Below are positions 36,532 through 47,925 of a DNA stretch of 64,000 bases, in pieces (position 1 is the first letter of the stretch; every line of letters begins with the position of its first letter). The notes below the pieces were generated by a model. The model was given only the letters and a program-made list of their open reading frames with translations, did not search any database and was not told the origin of the DNA. The DNA is from Collimonas sp. OK307 (GTDB lineage Bacteria > Pseudomonadota > Gammaproteobacteria > Burkholderiales > Burkholderiaceae_D), in NCBI RefSeq assembly GCF_900113705.1, contig NZ_FOQI01000002.1, forward strand, positions 62,001 through 126,000, written 5' to 3'. The translations under genes were made by a program, and so were the position numbers.

Positions 36532-37806
36532 ATGATAAAAATTAGTGTTGTTTCTTACAACAACGTCGCACCTGAAGCGCCCTTGTCAGCTGTATTCGGC
36601 CGAGAGCCAAAAACTCTCGGTCGCAGCGATGAGAATTATTTCGTCCTGGCCGATCCCAGGAATTTTGTATCGCGGACCCAGGCCGCTATCAAAAGTGATG
36701 GCGTCCGCCAAACGATCACCAATCTCAGCCGTGCCAATCCGATCTTGTTGAATGGACATGAGATCGATGCCGAGCGCGAATACGATTTGCAGATTGGCGA
36801 TGAAATCCAGATCGGCCTGTATTTATTGCGCGCCGAAGCGCAGCTCAACTTAATGAAAGATAACCCTGACATGATCAATCAGCCAGGTCAGCCATCGACC
36901 AATCCAGCGCCTCGGGCAAACGGCGGTAAAGCCGGCGGCAACAAGCCTCTGTTGAGCGTTTCCGAGACGCGCCTGGCGGCGCTGGCGCAGTTGAACCTGG
37001 AATTGGCGGCTACCGCAAATGCTTCGCTGTCGACATCGTCCCACTCGCCGGCTGCATCGCTGCGCCCGGTGAATACGGTGCAACGGCCGGCCGCAAGTTC
37101 TGTTCCCGCTCCTGCACTTGCGTCTGTCCCTGCTGCAGTCAGCGCGAGCGACACCAGCACCTCGGCGACCGAGCCATCCGCATCCATCGAAGCATTGGTG
37201 CAGGCCTTCATGAAAGGTGCAGGCCTGCCGCTTGAAACGTTAACGCACGATTTGACGCCAGAGTTGATGGAAACCGTTGGCAAGTTACTGGCGACAGCCG
37301 TGCAAGGCACGATCGAGCTGAACGCCACCCGCGCGCTGGTGAAGCGCGAAGCGCATGCGGATGTGACCAAGGTAGTGGTGCGCAACAATAATCCATTGAA
37401 ATTCTTTAACGACAGCCAGACTGTGCTGATCCAGATGCTGCGCAAGAAGATGCCCGGCTTCATGGGCGCCACCGAAGCCATGCAAGACGCTTACCAGGAT
37501 TTGCAGGCGCACCAGGTCGGCGTGGTTTCCGGCATGCGTGCGACCATGAACGAGATGCTGCAGCGTTTCAATCCCGAAGTGATGGAAAAACGCCAGAAAA
37601 AAGGTGGCATGCTGGATACATTGCTGCCGGCGACGCGCAAGGCAAAGTTATGGGATGCCTATAACGAACGCTTCCAACGGATTATTGCGGAAGCCACGCA
37701 GGACGATTTCCAGGTTTTGTTTGGCAAGGCGTTTTTGCAGGCTTACGAAAGAAAAGTCGAGAAGCAGAGGAAAGAGATGCAGCACAAAGAGACGCAGCAT
37801 GCCTGA
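36532..37806 (+). CDS. tagH: T6SS-associated FHA-domain protein TagH
   Basis: A 424-residue cytoplasmic protein. Residues 25-95 form an FHA phosphothreonine-binding domain (KTLGRSDENYFVLADP, FVSRTQAAI, NPILLNGHEI). An alanine/serine-rich linker covers residues 120-215. The C-terminal domain starts LVQAFMKGAGLPLETLTHDL and contains KFFNDSQTVLIQMLRKKMPG, as in T6SS FHA proteins (TagH/Fha). It recognises kinase-phosphorylated partners to switch T6SS assembly. ATG 36532 is used, as the ATG at 36514 lacks a better ribosome site. Its last 8 bp overlap the PP2C gene. Confidence 0.9.
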   Translation: MIKISVVSYNNVAPEAPLSAVFGREPKTLGRSDENYFVLADPRNFVSRTQAAIKSDGVRQTITNLSRANPILLNGHEIDAEREYDLQIGDEIQIGLYLLRAEAQLNLMKDNPDMINQPGQPSTNPAPRANGGKAGGNKPLLSVSETRLAALAQLNLELAATANASLSTSSHSPAASLRPVNTVQRPAASSVPAPALASVPAAVSASDTSTSATEPSASIEALVQAFMKGAGLPLETLTHDLTPELMETVGKLLATAVQGTIELNATRALVKREAHADVTKVVVRNNNPLKFFNDSQTVLIQMLRKKMPGFMGATEAMQDAYQDLQAHQVGVVSGMRATMNEMLQRFNPEVMEKRQKKGGMLDTLLPATRKAKLWDAYNERFQRIIAEATQDDFQVLFGKAFLQAYERKVEKQRKEMQHKETQHA

Positions 37807-38623
37807 ACCGTCCTTACTCAGCGACACGGCAATTCCGGTCGTCCTGAGTTTGGCGCAACTAAGTCATGCCGGTGGACGGCAGGTCAATCAGGATTCCTGG
37901 GGCAGTGTGCTGCAGGATGACCTGGCCTGCATGATTGTCGCCGACGGTGTCGGTGGCGAGTACGGTGGCGAAATCGCCTCGAATGTCGTGGTCAATTCGA
38001 TCATGGAAATGTTCGTGGAAGAAGCTTCTTTCGGTCCACGCGCGCTGCAGTCTTATATCGAGCATGCGGTGGCGCAGCTGCAGCGGCGTCAAGCGCAAAT
38101 ACCGCGTTTGAAAGACATGAGCTCGACTGTAGCGGTGTTGCTGATCGATCAAAAAAATCGTTGCGCGCTATGGGCCCATATGGGCGATACTCGCCTCTAT
38201 CTGTTCCGCCAGGGCAAACTGCTGAGTGCCACCAGGGATCACAGCCTGATCCAGCAATTCGTCGATGCCGGCCATTGTTCAGCCGACCAATTGCGCCGGC
38301 ATCCACGGCGCAGCATTCTGTCGGCTGCGGTCGGCGTGGAGGGCAGTGCGCCCGCCACGGTGACCCAAAGCGTAACCGAATTGCAGGGCCGTGACGCATT
38401 CCTGATCTGCACCGACGGTTTCTGGGAATGGATCAGCGAAGCAGAAATGGAGCAGGCGGCAATCCAGGCCGATTCTGCGCAAGACTGGCTCGACAGCATG
38501 CATGCGCTGGTAGAAAAGAACGGTAAGGCATCCAACGTCCCACTTGATAACTGTACTGCGTTTACAATCCGTGTAGCCGATCCTCGACCATCAGTGCCGT
38601 CAGCGTATTCAACGCCCCTTTAG
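37799..38623 (+). CDS. PP2C-type Ser/Thr protein phosphatase (T6SS PppA-like)
   Basis: A 274-residue PPM phosphatase. Metal-binding motifs are in order: HAGGRQVNQDSWG, MIVADGVGGEYGG, SSTVAVLLI, WAHMGDTRLYLF, RDHSLIQQF and LICTDGFWEWIS. It removes phosphate from T6SS proteins phosphorylated by the neighbouring kinase. The ATG at 37799 overlaps the end of tagH, indicating translational coupling. The frame extends further upstream, but that part is shadow sequence inside tagH. Confidence 0.93.
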   Translation: MPEPSLLSDTAIPVVLSLAQLSHAGGRQVNQDSWGSVLQDDLACMIVADGVGGEYGGEIASNVVVNSIMEMFVEEASFGPRALQSYIEHAVAQLQRRQAQIPRLKDMSSTVAVLLIDQKNRCALWAHMGDTRLYLFRQGKLLSATRDHSLIQQFVDAGHCSADQLRRHPRRSILSAAVGVEGSAPATVTQSVTELQGRDAFLICTDGFWEWISEAEMEQAAIQADSAQDWLDSMHALVEKNGKASNVPLDNCTAFTIRVADPRPSVPSAYSTPL

Positions 38624-38671
38624 CGTTGATCGCTGTCCAGAATAATATTACTTAAGTCGACCCAACTGCCT

Positions 38672-40261
38672 ATGCCAAACGTCAAGCCGATTGATCAGCA
38701 AGAAATATCAGCAACAGCTGTCGAGAACTGCTTGCCTAAGGGCACCCGCCTGGCCGATTTTGAAATCATCGGCGTGATTGGCGAAGGCGGTTTCGGCATC
38801 GTCTACTTCGCCTTCGACAGATCGCTGCGCCGCATGGTGGCCATCAAGGAATACATGCCGGGCGCCTTTGCCGGACGCGGGCCGGACAAGAAGGTCGTGG
38901 TGCGCGCGCAGCGGCACCGCGAGACTTTCGCCATCGGCCTCAAGAGTTTCATCAAGGAAGCGCGCCTGCTGGCGCAATTCGATCACCCCGCGCTGATCAA
39001 GGTGTACCGGTTCTGGGAGCAGAATAATACTGCCTACATGGCGATGCGTTATTACGAAGGACGGACGCTCAAAAGCGTGGTCCAGAACTCGCCCGCACAG
39101 GTTACCGAAGCGTGGCTGAAGAGCATGCTGAAGCCGATGCTGGAAGCGCTCGACGCCATGTACCGGGTACAAATACTGCATCGCGACATCTCGCCTGACA
39201 ACATCATGATCCAGAAGAACGGTGAAGCGGTCTTGCTGGATTTCGGTGCGGCGCGCCAGATTATCGGCGACATGACGCATTCGCTGACGGTCATCCTCAA
39301 ACCCGGCTACGCGCCGATCGAGCAGTACGCCGACGACGCCATGATGAAGCAGGGGCCGTGGACCGATATCTATTCGCTGTCGGCGGTCATCTATTTTGCG
39401 ATCGTCAAGACCGCGCCGCCGACTTCGGTCGCGCGCATGATCAAGGACCCGATCACACCTTTGCAGGATGGCCAGCACAGTGGATTCAGCAAAGAATTCC
39501 TGGCCGCCATCGACAAGGGCCTGGCGGTGAAGCCGGAAGACCGGCCGCAATCGATAGAAGAATTCCGCAAGCTGCTGGACCTGGAACTATCTGTGCCGAT
39601 GCCGATGCCCGACAACGATGCCAGCAGCCCGGCCGCATTCCGCCCTCCAAGTCGCAAACCGGGCGAAGCGCCGGTAGTTACCAGCGGTAAGCGCAGGCGC
39701 AACAGATCTCCGGCCCCGCAGGCCAGCCTGCTGGATAAGCCGCTGCGAGCGCCGGGCTGGTGGCTGGTCGCTGCGGTAACTGTGCTGGGACTGGGCGCCT
39801 TTTTATGGCTCAAGCCGGCGCGGCTGCCGACAAGTGCCCCAGCTATTGCTGCGGCACGCGCACCTGTGGCAGCGGCCAAAGTCGCGCCAGCCGTATTGCC
39901 AGTGCCAAAGCTTGCAACGGCTCCGGCCGAACAGGCTCACGACAAAGTGGCGGTGCCGGACGGTAAAGGCGCGGTCACCGAGGCCAACGCGGCAGTTGCA
40001 GCCAAAGCGGTTGACGCCAAAGCCACTGAGGTAAAAGCCGTCGAGCCTACCGGCGTCGTCATGCTGACCATCAAACCTTGGGGCAAGGTGCTGGTTGACG
40101 GCAGCATGAAGGGTGTCAGTCCGCCACTGAAAAAACTGGTTCTGCCGGAAGGCAAACATCAGATCAAAGTGATCAATCCGAGTTTTCCGGATCGCCTTTT
40201 CGATATCGATGTCTCGCCGAAGAAATCACGGAATATCGACTATGATTTTTCGTCCCAATAA
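38672..40261 (+). CDS. Membrane Ser/Thr protein kinase (T6SS PpkA-like) with PEGA domain
   Basis: A 529-residue Hanks-type kinase. It has a glycine loop IGEGGFGIVYFAF, catalytic-lysine motif MVAIKEYMPG, catalytic loop LHRDISPDNIMI and DFGAARQ in the Mg loop. One membrane helix (WWLVAAVTVLGLGAFLWL) at about residues 362-380 follows. A long Ala/Pro/Val/Lys-rich periplasmic stalk and a PEGA domain (GVVMLTIKPWGKVLVDG) end the protein. It probably senses a periplasmic cue and phosphorylates TagH. It is 48 bp after the phosphatase gene. Confidence 0.93.
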   Translation: MPNVKPIDQQEISATAVENCLPKGTRLADFEIIGVIGEGGFGIVYFAFDRSLRRMVAIKEYMPGAFAGRGPDKKVVVRAQRHRETFAIGLKSFIKEARLLAQFDHPALIKVYRFWEQNNTAYMAMRYYEGRTLKSVVQNSPAQVTEAWLKSMLKPMLEALDAMYRVQILHRDISPDNIMIQKNGEAVLLDFGAARQIIGDMTHSLTVILKPGYAPIEQYADDAMMKQGPWTDIYSLSAVIYFAIVKTAPPTSVARMIKDPITPLQDGQHSGFSKEFLAAIDKGLAVKPEDRPQSIEEFRKLLDLELSVPMPMPDNDASSPAAFRPPSRKPGEAPVVTSGKRRRNRSPAPQASLLDKPLRAPGWWLVAAVTVLGLGAFLWLKPARLPTSAPAIAAARAPVAAAKVAPAVLPVPKLATAPAEQAHDKVAVPDGKGAVTEANAAVAAKAVDAKATEVKAVEPTGVVMLTIKPWGKVLVDGSMKGVSPPLKKLVLPEGKHQIKVINPSFPDRLFDIDVSPKKSRNIDYDFSSQ

Positions 40262-40285
40262 ATGTAGCTTAGCCACGAATTCGTC

Positions 40286-40753
40286 ATGACTCACTCTTTC
40301 TACCGTATCAGCGGCGCCGCCATGCTGGCTGCAACCTTTATGCTCGGCGGCTGCGACAGCCTCAATCCCGGGCAAAAGCCGGTGGCGGCCAATCCGACAC
40401 CCAGCGCACCTGCGCCTGTGGCGGCGGTTGCTCCTGAACCGCCGGCGCCGCCAGCCGCATTGACCGATGGCATCGCCTTGTACAACAAGGGCAGTTACAG
40501 CGCCGCCATCAAACGCCTCGCCAACGCCCCGGACATCTGGTCGGCAGACATCTCGTTCCAGACTGAAGCCCTGAAAACCATGGCTTTCAGTTATTGCGTG
40601 ACGTCTCGGAAGAAACTATGCAAACAGCAATTTGAAAAAGCGCTGAAGCTCGACCCCAACTTCGACCTGGCGCCCGGCGAACAAGGTCATCCATTGTGGG
40701 GTCCGGTATTCAAGCAAGCCCAGCGCGCGGTGGCAACCAGCGCCAGGAAATAA
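40286..40753 (+). CDS. TssQ-like T6SS-associated lipoprotein with TPR-like repeat
   Basis: A 155-residue lipoprotein: signal to LGGCDS (Cys about residue 23), a Pro/Ala-rich spacer, and then one or two TPR-like helices (ALTDGIALYNKGSYSAAIKR, LCKQQFEKALKLDPNFDL). It lies 24 bp after the kinase gene and ends the cassette. Similar lipoproteins are labelled TssQ next to betaproteobacterial T6SS genes. The expected role is periplasmic or outer-membrane support for the secretion apparatus or the kinase. Confidence 0.8.
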   Translation: MTHSFYRISGAAMLAATFMLGGCDSLNPGQKPVAANPTPSAPAPVAAVAPEPPAPPAALTDGIALYNKGSYSAAIKRLANAPDIWSADISFQTEALKTMAFSYCVTSRKKLCKQQFEKALKLDPNFDLAPGEQGHPLWGPVFKQAQRAVATSARK

Positions 40754-40774
40754 GATCCGGGATCCGATTTCCGG

Positions 40775-41692
40775 TTAACGTCCAAATACCGGTGCGGAGA
40801 ATCCTGGCAGCTTTGGAATCCGCTCTACCATGAATTGCATGAAAACCGTGGCGCGCAAGGATTGATAGCGGCGCGACGGATACAGCAACGAGGCTTCCTG
40901 CCCCGACGCGCTCCATTCCGGAAGAATACGCTGCAACTGGCCCGATTCGAGCAGGTCGTGGACCAGCCAGGATGGACAGATGCCAAGACCGGCGCCCATC
41001 AGGAAACTCTCGCGTATCGCTAGCGAACTGTTGACCTGATAGCGACTCCGGGTGGCGATCTCGATCGTGCCGGCGGGACCGTTTATCTGGGTCACCTCAC
41101 CATTCGCCGGCCGCGCGAAACCGATGTAGCGATGACTGGCCAGATCCTCGGGACACCGGATCTCCGGATGGCGCGCCAGATAAGCCGGCGCTGCCACCAG
41201 ATAGCGCTCGGCGCTAGCGATCTTGCGCGCGATCATGTTGGGCGGCAGCTCGCCCGCTAGCCGTAACGCCACGTCGACGCCGTCTTCCACCAGGTCGACA
41301 AAGCGGTCATTCAATATCAGCTCCACCTCGATCTCGGGATACAGCGCCAGGAATTCCAGCACCAGCCCGTTGAGCCGCAATTGGCCGAGACCGAGCGGCG
41401 CATTGACGCGCAGCAGGCCGGTGGGTTTCTCGGTCAAGCCACGAGCATCGCTAACCGCTTCGTTGAATTCCTCCAGCACTCGTTTGGCGCGCGCGTAAAA
41501 CCGCTTGCCCTGTTCAGTGGTGGTCAGGCTGGTAGTGCTGCGCTCCAGCAAACGCACTCCCATCTCCTTCTCTAGCGCGGCGATGGTTTTGCTGACGGTC
41601 GGTTGCGTGCTGTGCTCTTCGCGCGCTACCGCCGACAGGCTGCCGAGCTCAACTGCCCGCACGAAGCTGCGGATTGCCCTGATTTGATCCAT
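40775..41692 (-). CDS. LysR-family regulator
   Basis: A 305-residue LTTR. The HTH is at residues 1-60 (IRSFVRAVELGSLSAVAREE, STQPTVSKTIAALEKEMGVR). The effector domain follows with the CrgA-like pattern LGLGQLRLNGLVLEFLALYP. It is oriented opposite to the SGNH hydrolase gene, whose true start is 146 bp away, a typical LTTR-target geometry. The effector is unknown. Confidence 0.92.
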   Translation of the reverse strand: MDQIRAIRSFVRAVELGSLSAVAREEHSTQPTVSKTIAALEKEMGVRLLERSTTSLTTTEQGKRFYARAKRVLEEFNEAVSDARGLTEKPTGLLRVNAPLGLGQLRLNGLVLEFLALYPEIEVELILNDRFVDLVEDGVDVALRLAGELPPNMIARKIASAERYLVAAPAYLARHPEIRCPEDLASHRYIGFARPANGEVTQINGPAGTIEIATRSRYQVNSSLAIRESFLMGAGLGICPSWLVHDLLESGQLQRILPEWSASGQEASLLYPSRRYQSLRATVFMQFMVERIPKLPGFSAPVFGR

Positions 41693-41838
41693 GTCATTCG
41701 ATTTTGGAATAAGTGATAGTTAATTATGGCCTCTACCATGCGCATTGGGAAGAATATATCTTGTTTGCATCGATGCCTTGTTTGTACTTGCTTGCGTTTG
41801 CTTGTACTGCATACTTAATCAACCAAAGGAGTTACTTC

Positions 41839-43149
41839 ATGCGCTTTCCTATGAGCTATCCGAAAATCGCCGCGGCACTAACCCTGCTGTCGCTCCTGAG
41901 CATACCGCCTGTAACAACGCAAGCGGCTGAAACCGGCCGTGCTGCGCAGCACTGGACCGCCAGCTGGACTGCCAGCCCGCAACCGGCCTGGGAGGACGGT
42001 TTCGCCTTGGCGACCAACATCCCGGCCACCTTGTCGAACCAGACCGTGCGCCAGATCGTCCGCCTCAGCATCGGCGGCAAGCGCGCCCGGGTGGTGTTAT
42101 CCAACGAATACGGCGCCACGCCGCTGACGATAGGTGCGGCGCATATTGCGCTGGCCGCATCGTCCGGTAGTAGCTCGGAAATCGTCGCCGGCTCGGATCG
42201 TGTCCTTACCTTCGGCGGCCGCGGCGAAGTAACGATTGCACCGGGCGCACCGGCCGTCAGCGATCCGATTGACCTGGCGCTGATGCCGCTAGCCCAGGTC
42301 GCAGTCAGTATCTTCCTGCCGCAGACGACGCCACTCGCCACCTTCCACTGGGAAGGCAAGCAGACCGCGTACATCGCACCCGGCAACCTGACAGCGGCGC
42401 CTTTGATCAAAACCGACCAGACCGTGGAAGCACGCCTGTTACTCAGCACGATTTTGGTCGACGCGCCGCCGGCATCACGCGTGGTGGCGGCCTTTGGCGA
42501 TTCGATCACTGACGGCGCCGGCTCCACATCGAACAGCAATCAGCGCTGGCCTGATCTGCTGGCGCAGCGACTCGCCAAGCAACGGATCGCCGTGATCAAC
42601 GCCGGCATTTCGGGCGCCAGGGTGCTGAGCGACAAGATGGGCGTCAATGCCCTGGCCCGCTTCGACCGCGATGTGCTGAATCAACCCAATGTAGATACTG
42701 TGATCCTGCTGATGGGCATCAATGACATCGGCTGGCCAAGCAGCAGCTTCACGCCTGATGATCCGGCTTTGCCCGCGGATCGGCTGATCGCCGCCTATCG
42801 GCAATTGATAGCGCGTGCACACATGCGTCATGTGCGTATCGTCGGCGGTACGTTGACGCCATTCGAGGGCGCACTGCAGGACACTGCCCTGAAAGGCTAT
42901 TATTCCGAGGCCAAGGAACAGACCCGGCAGACGGTGAATCGCTGGATACGCAGCAGCGGCGAATTCGATGCGGTGATCGATTTCGACGCCGCGGTGAGAG
43001 ATCCCGGGCATCCGCGACGCTTCTTGCCAGCCTACGATTCCGGCGATCATCTGCATCCCGGCGACCGCGGTTACCAAGCCATGGCGGATGCGATCGATCT
43101 GGGCACATTATTGGGCTCACGCCGATCGACAACGGTAAAGTCGAAATAG
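41839..43149 (+). CDS. Exported SGNH/GDSL hydrolase
   Basis: A 436-residue protein with a signal peptide (IAAALTLLSLLSIPPVTTQA). An N-terminal beta domain (ASWTASPQPAWEDGF, ARVVLSNEYG) is followed by the GDSL block AAFGDSITDGAGST with the nucleophile Ser. GINDIGW follows (block III Asn), and the catalytic Asp-x2-His is in SGDHLHPGDRGY. It de-esterifies an acylated carbohydrate or lipid outside the cytoplasm. The ATG at 41839 has AAAGGAG before it. The divergent LysR gene probably controls it. Confidence 0.9.
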   Translation: MRFPMSYPKIAAALTLLSLLSIPPVTTQAAETGRAAQHWTASWTASPQPAWEDGFALATNIPATLSNQTVRQIVRLSIGGKRARVVLSNEYGATPLTIGAAHIALAASSGSSSEIVAGSDRVLTFGGRGEVTIAPGAPAVSDPIDLALMPLAQVAVSIFLPQTTPLATFHWEGKQTAYIAPGNLTAAPLIKTDQTVEARLLLSTILVDAPPASRVVAAFGDSITDGAGSTSNSNQRWPDLLAQRLAKQRIAVINAGISGARVLSDKMGVNALARFDRDVLNQPNVDTVILLMGINDIGWPSSSFTPDDPALPADRLIAAYRQLIARAHMRHVRIVGGTLTPFEGALQDTALKGYYSEAKEQTRQTVNRWIRSSGEFDAVIDFDAAVRDPGHPRRFLPAYDSGDHLHPGDRGYQAMADAIDLGTLLGSRRSTTVKSK

Positions 43150-43214
43150 GTTAGTGGCTCTAATCGCCGTCAAAACACGACTGTTTCAACGATCTGGCGT
43201 CGCTTTTCAGGTAA

Positions 43215-45341
<2,127 letters not shown>

Positions 45342-45364
45342 GATTGCTGCGGTAAGACAGTCGG

Positions 45365-46600
45365 CTAGTCTTGTACCTTGCCGGCTGCTTTTACCTTGAT
45401 ATTGCAATTCTCTTTCAAAAACTTCAGGGCGCGCGTGTATTTGAGATCCTCATCGTCGGTCAGATACTCCTGCGCTTCGGGCAAGAATTCGTCTTCCCAC
45501 AACGACAACAGATTGTCCTTGATCTCGAACGGCGCCGCGCTGTTGATGAAAGCCGCAACCGCAGCGCTATCGAAACCATGCTGGCGGACTTGCCGGATCA
45601 TGGCGCGCGCCTCGGTTTCCGATACGGTCGTCTTGGGTTTCGCAGCGGCCGCGATGCACATGAAAATCGTCAGGCGCGAGTAGGGATCTTCCTTGCCCTT
45701 GGTAACCTTGTGCCATTCCTTCGACACCAGGGCATCAAAGCCGTCCACATCTTCCAGGCTGCTTTCCTGCACGAAGTAACGCAGTTCGACCAGGTTGAGC
45801 AAGCTGTCGAGCGTCACCGCAGGATCGGTCAGCGCGTCGCGCTTCTCGATCTCACGCCGGATTTTTTCAGCAACACCGCGATATTCCAGCGGCACGTCGT
45901 CCAGCAATTTTTTGGGAATCTTCAGTTTCCCGGCAGCGGTACTGTTAGCCGCATTGCCGCGTATCGTCGCCAGCAATTTGGCGAAACCAAGCCGGTTAGG
46001 GAATTCTCCGCCACCAGCGAGACGCACCAGCAGCGCCGTACGGATGACCGTTTCAGCTCCGGTGAAATCGAGCGCCGAATGCTCCAGGCCCATATCGTCG
46101 GCAAACCAGAGCGCCGCCTCAACGACGGCCGCGCACTCCTCGCGCGCCTTACGCTCTTTGCGATAAGCGTTCAGTGAAAACGGCTTGTTCAGCGTGCGTT
46201 CGTCCTGGAACTCCTTAAGCCCCTGGCCTTTGGTATCGCCGAAAACCGTTGAGTCAGGTAATGCATGCAGCGCCTTGAGCATTTCATTGCCGCCGCGCGA
46301 ATGCGACAGGAAAGTATTGTCGCGCAGAGATTCCGCCGATTTTTGCAAGTCGCCGTTGTACGTCTGTTCCAGATACAAGCTGATCAGGTTGACGATGCGC
46401 TGCCGCGCGTTTTCAAGATCGGTATGGAGATGGCTGGTGCCGAAGAATGCCGCGACCTGGACCGTGCCCTTGGCCGCGTCCTCTATCATCGCGCGGCATT
46501 TTTCCTGATCCAGGATATGGCTCTTGAGGCCGAAACCAAGCACCTTTTCAAAGAAAGGGCGCTTGTCGACCAGTTCGATATTCCGGTGTTTGTCGGACAT
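45365..46600 (-). CDS. Conserved protein of unknown function, last gene of the J-domain operon
   Basis: A 411-residue soluble protein, mostly helical in character, without signal peptide or membrane helix. I recognise no domain. Notable stretches are FFGTSHLHTDLENARQRIVN near residue 55, DDMGLEHSALDFTGAETVIR near residue 170, and the acidic C-terminal part LLSLWEDEFLPEAQEYLTDD. It is 37 bp downstream of the 236-residue gene, so it is probably co-transcribed with it and with the J-domain gene. Its tail end converges on fadH with 23 bp between them. Confidence 0.75.
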   Translation of the reverse strand: MSDKHRNIELVDKRPFFEKVLGFGLKSHILDQEKCRAMIEDAAKGTVQVAAFFGTSHLHTDLENARQRIVNLISLYLEQTYNGDLQKSAESLRDNTFLSHSRGGNEMLKALHALPDSTVFGDTKGQGLKEFQDERTLNKPFSLNAYRKERKAREECAAVVEAALWFADDMGLEHSALDFTGAETVIRTALLVRLAGGGEFPNRLGFAKLLATIRGNAANSTAAGKLKIPKKLLDDVPLEYRGVAEKIRREIEKRDALTDPAVTLDSLLNLVELRYFVQESSLEDVDGFDALVSKEWHKVTKGKEDPYSRLTIFMCIAAAAKPKTTVSETEARAMIRQVRQHGFDSAAVAAFINSAAPFEIKDNLLSLWEDEFLPEAQEYLTDDEDLKYTRALKFLKENCNIKVKAAGKVQD

Positions 46601-46637
46601 GGGATGCGTGGATTTCTGGAACGGTTATCTTGAGCAA

Positions 46638-47348
46638 TTAAAGCGCGGATTCTTCGCCAGGATCGACGACGGGTGCAGTTTGTACGGCAGCTGCCGGGCG
46701 AGCTGTCGGACGATCCAGCTGCTCGAGGTTTTTCTGCTCCTGCAATTCCAGCTCCGCTTCGCGCCGCAGGCGTTCCTTCAGCCGTTTTTTTAATACCGGC
46801 CAGATCTGTTCGAACATATCGGCGTGCTCGTGCTTGAGCAGCCAGGTCAGTTCTTTCCAGTCGCGATCGCTTACTTCTGATTTGTCGACTGCATCGCCCT
46901 CTTCGGTGCGATTGACGTTGAACGTATCGTAGGTGACGAAATGCACCACCTCTTCGTCGCGGTCCGACAGGTAATCGATCAGCGCTTCGCAGCCGCCGTC
47001 GACATCGCCGATCGCTTCGAGGAATTCACCGGTGTGGCTATCGTCGCGGAACAGCACCGCATTCACCATGCCGCGCAGGCGCACATGGCTATGATCGCCA
47101 TATAGTCGTTCCATGACCACCGCGCGCGCGAATTGCTCCGGCGTCACCAGCAAATTGACCACCGACTCTTTCGATGTGTCGTATTCGCGGATGACGGCCA
47201 GCAGGTCTTTCGGCGGCAGCGTGTCGAGCGCGGCGACCAAGGCGTAATCACCCTCGGTCTCAGCCAGGCTGACCAAAGCGAATTCGGCCCCGGCGATATC
47301 GCCGTTGCGGATCAGGTTTGCTGCTTTTACTACTAGCGCGTTTGTCAT
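46638..47348 (-). CDS. Conserved protein of unknown function (third gene of the J-domain operon)
   Basis: A 236-residue soluble protein. The first 150 residues look like alpha-solenoid repeats (AANLIRNGDIAGAEFALVSL, then LLVTPEQFARAVVMERLYGD). A charged coiled-coil-like helix covers residues 183-212 (VLKKRLKERLRREAELELQE), and a proline-rich tail follows. No catalytic motif is seen; a scaffolding or adaptor role is a guess. It starts 34 bp after the preceding gene. Confidence 0.72.
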   Translation of the reverse strand: MTNALVVKAANLIRNGDIAGAEFALVSLAETEGDYALVAALDTLPPKDLLAVIREYDTSKESVVNLLVTPEQFARAVVMERLYGDHSHVRLRGMVNAVLFRDDSHTGEFLEAIGDVDGGCEALIDYLSDRDEEVVHFVTYDTFNVNRTEEGDAVDKSEVSDRDWKELTWLLKHEHADMFEQIWPVLKKRLKERLRREAELELQEQKNLEQLDRPTARPAAAVQTAPVVDPGEESAL

Positions 47349-47382
47349 GGAATCACTAAATCAAAAATGTCTAAATAAAAAG

Positions 47383-47925
47383 TTAGCCCAAGCGTTCGAA
47401 GCCTTGCTCGGAGAGCCAGTCGGCGCCTTCTACTTCGAGATCGCGGCCGTCGTCATCGTCGTCGTTTTCAACCCCTTCCACCGCATCGTCGGACTCGCCA
47501 TGGGCAGATTGGTTATAGACGCCCTGATAACTGCCGTTACTCTTTTCGTACAGATATTCGAGGCAAACCGTGGTGATCAGGAAACGCTCGCCGCCCGGTT
47601 CCTGCAACGCGATATCGGCCAACTTTTGCGCCCACGACTCAAACTGCACTGCATCGGCGACATCGGTCCACGACGGAAAGTCATCCGGTTCATCGCCCAG
47701 CAACATTGTCAGCGTCTGCGGATTGGTAAAGTCGACACCGCCGTGAAAAGCTACCGCCACCATTTCCGGGTCGGTTTCGATCATCGGCATCATCAATGCA
47801 AACTGCGAGCGCTTGCTTTTCAGGCGCGACGTCAAGATGTCGTTACCCTCGGAATCGCTTTGCAAGTCTTCCAGTTCGGCCTGGTAAGCCTTGGTCATGT
47901 CTTCAAAAAAAGCGGAAAGCATCAT
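47383..47925 (-). CDS. Conserved protein of unknown function (second gene of the J-domain operon)
   Basis: A 180-residue acidic protein. The N-terminal 120 residues are helical (MLSAFFEDMTKAYQAELEDL). A strongly acidic segment with five aspartates in a row (VENDDDDDGRD) is followed by the terminal block EVEGADWLSEQGFERLG. Its ATG overlaps the stop of the J-domain gene by 4 bp (ATGA), which implies coupled translation and often physical partnership. No family recognised. Confidence 0.75.
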   Translation of the reverse strand: MMLSAFFEDMTKAYQAELEDLQSDSEGNDILTSRLKSKRSQFALMMPMIETDPEMVAVAFHGGVDFTNPQTLTMLLGDEPDDFPSWTDVADAVQFESWAQKLADIALQEPGGERFLITTVCLEYLYEKSNGSYQGVYNQSAHGESDDAVEGVENDDDDDGRDLEVEGADWLSEQGFERLG

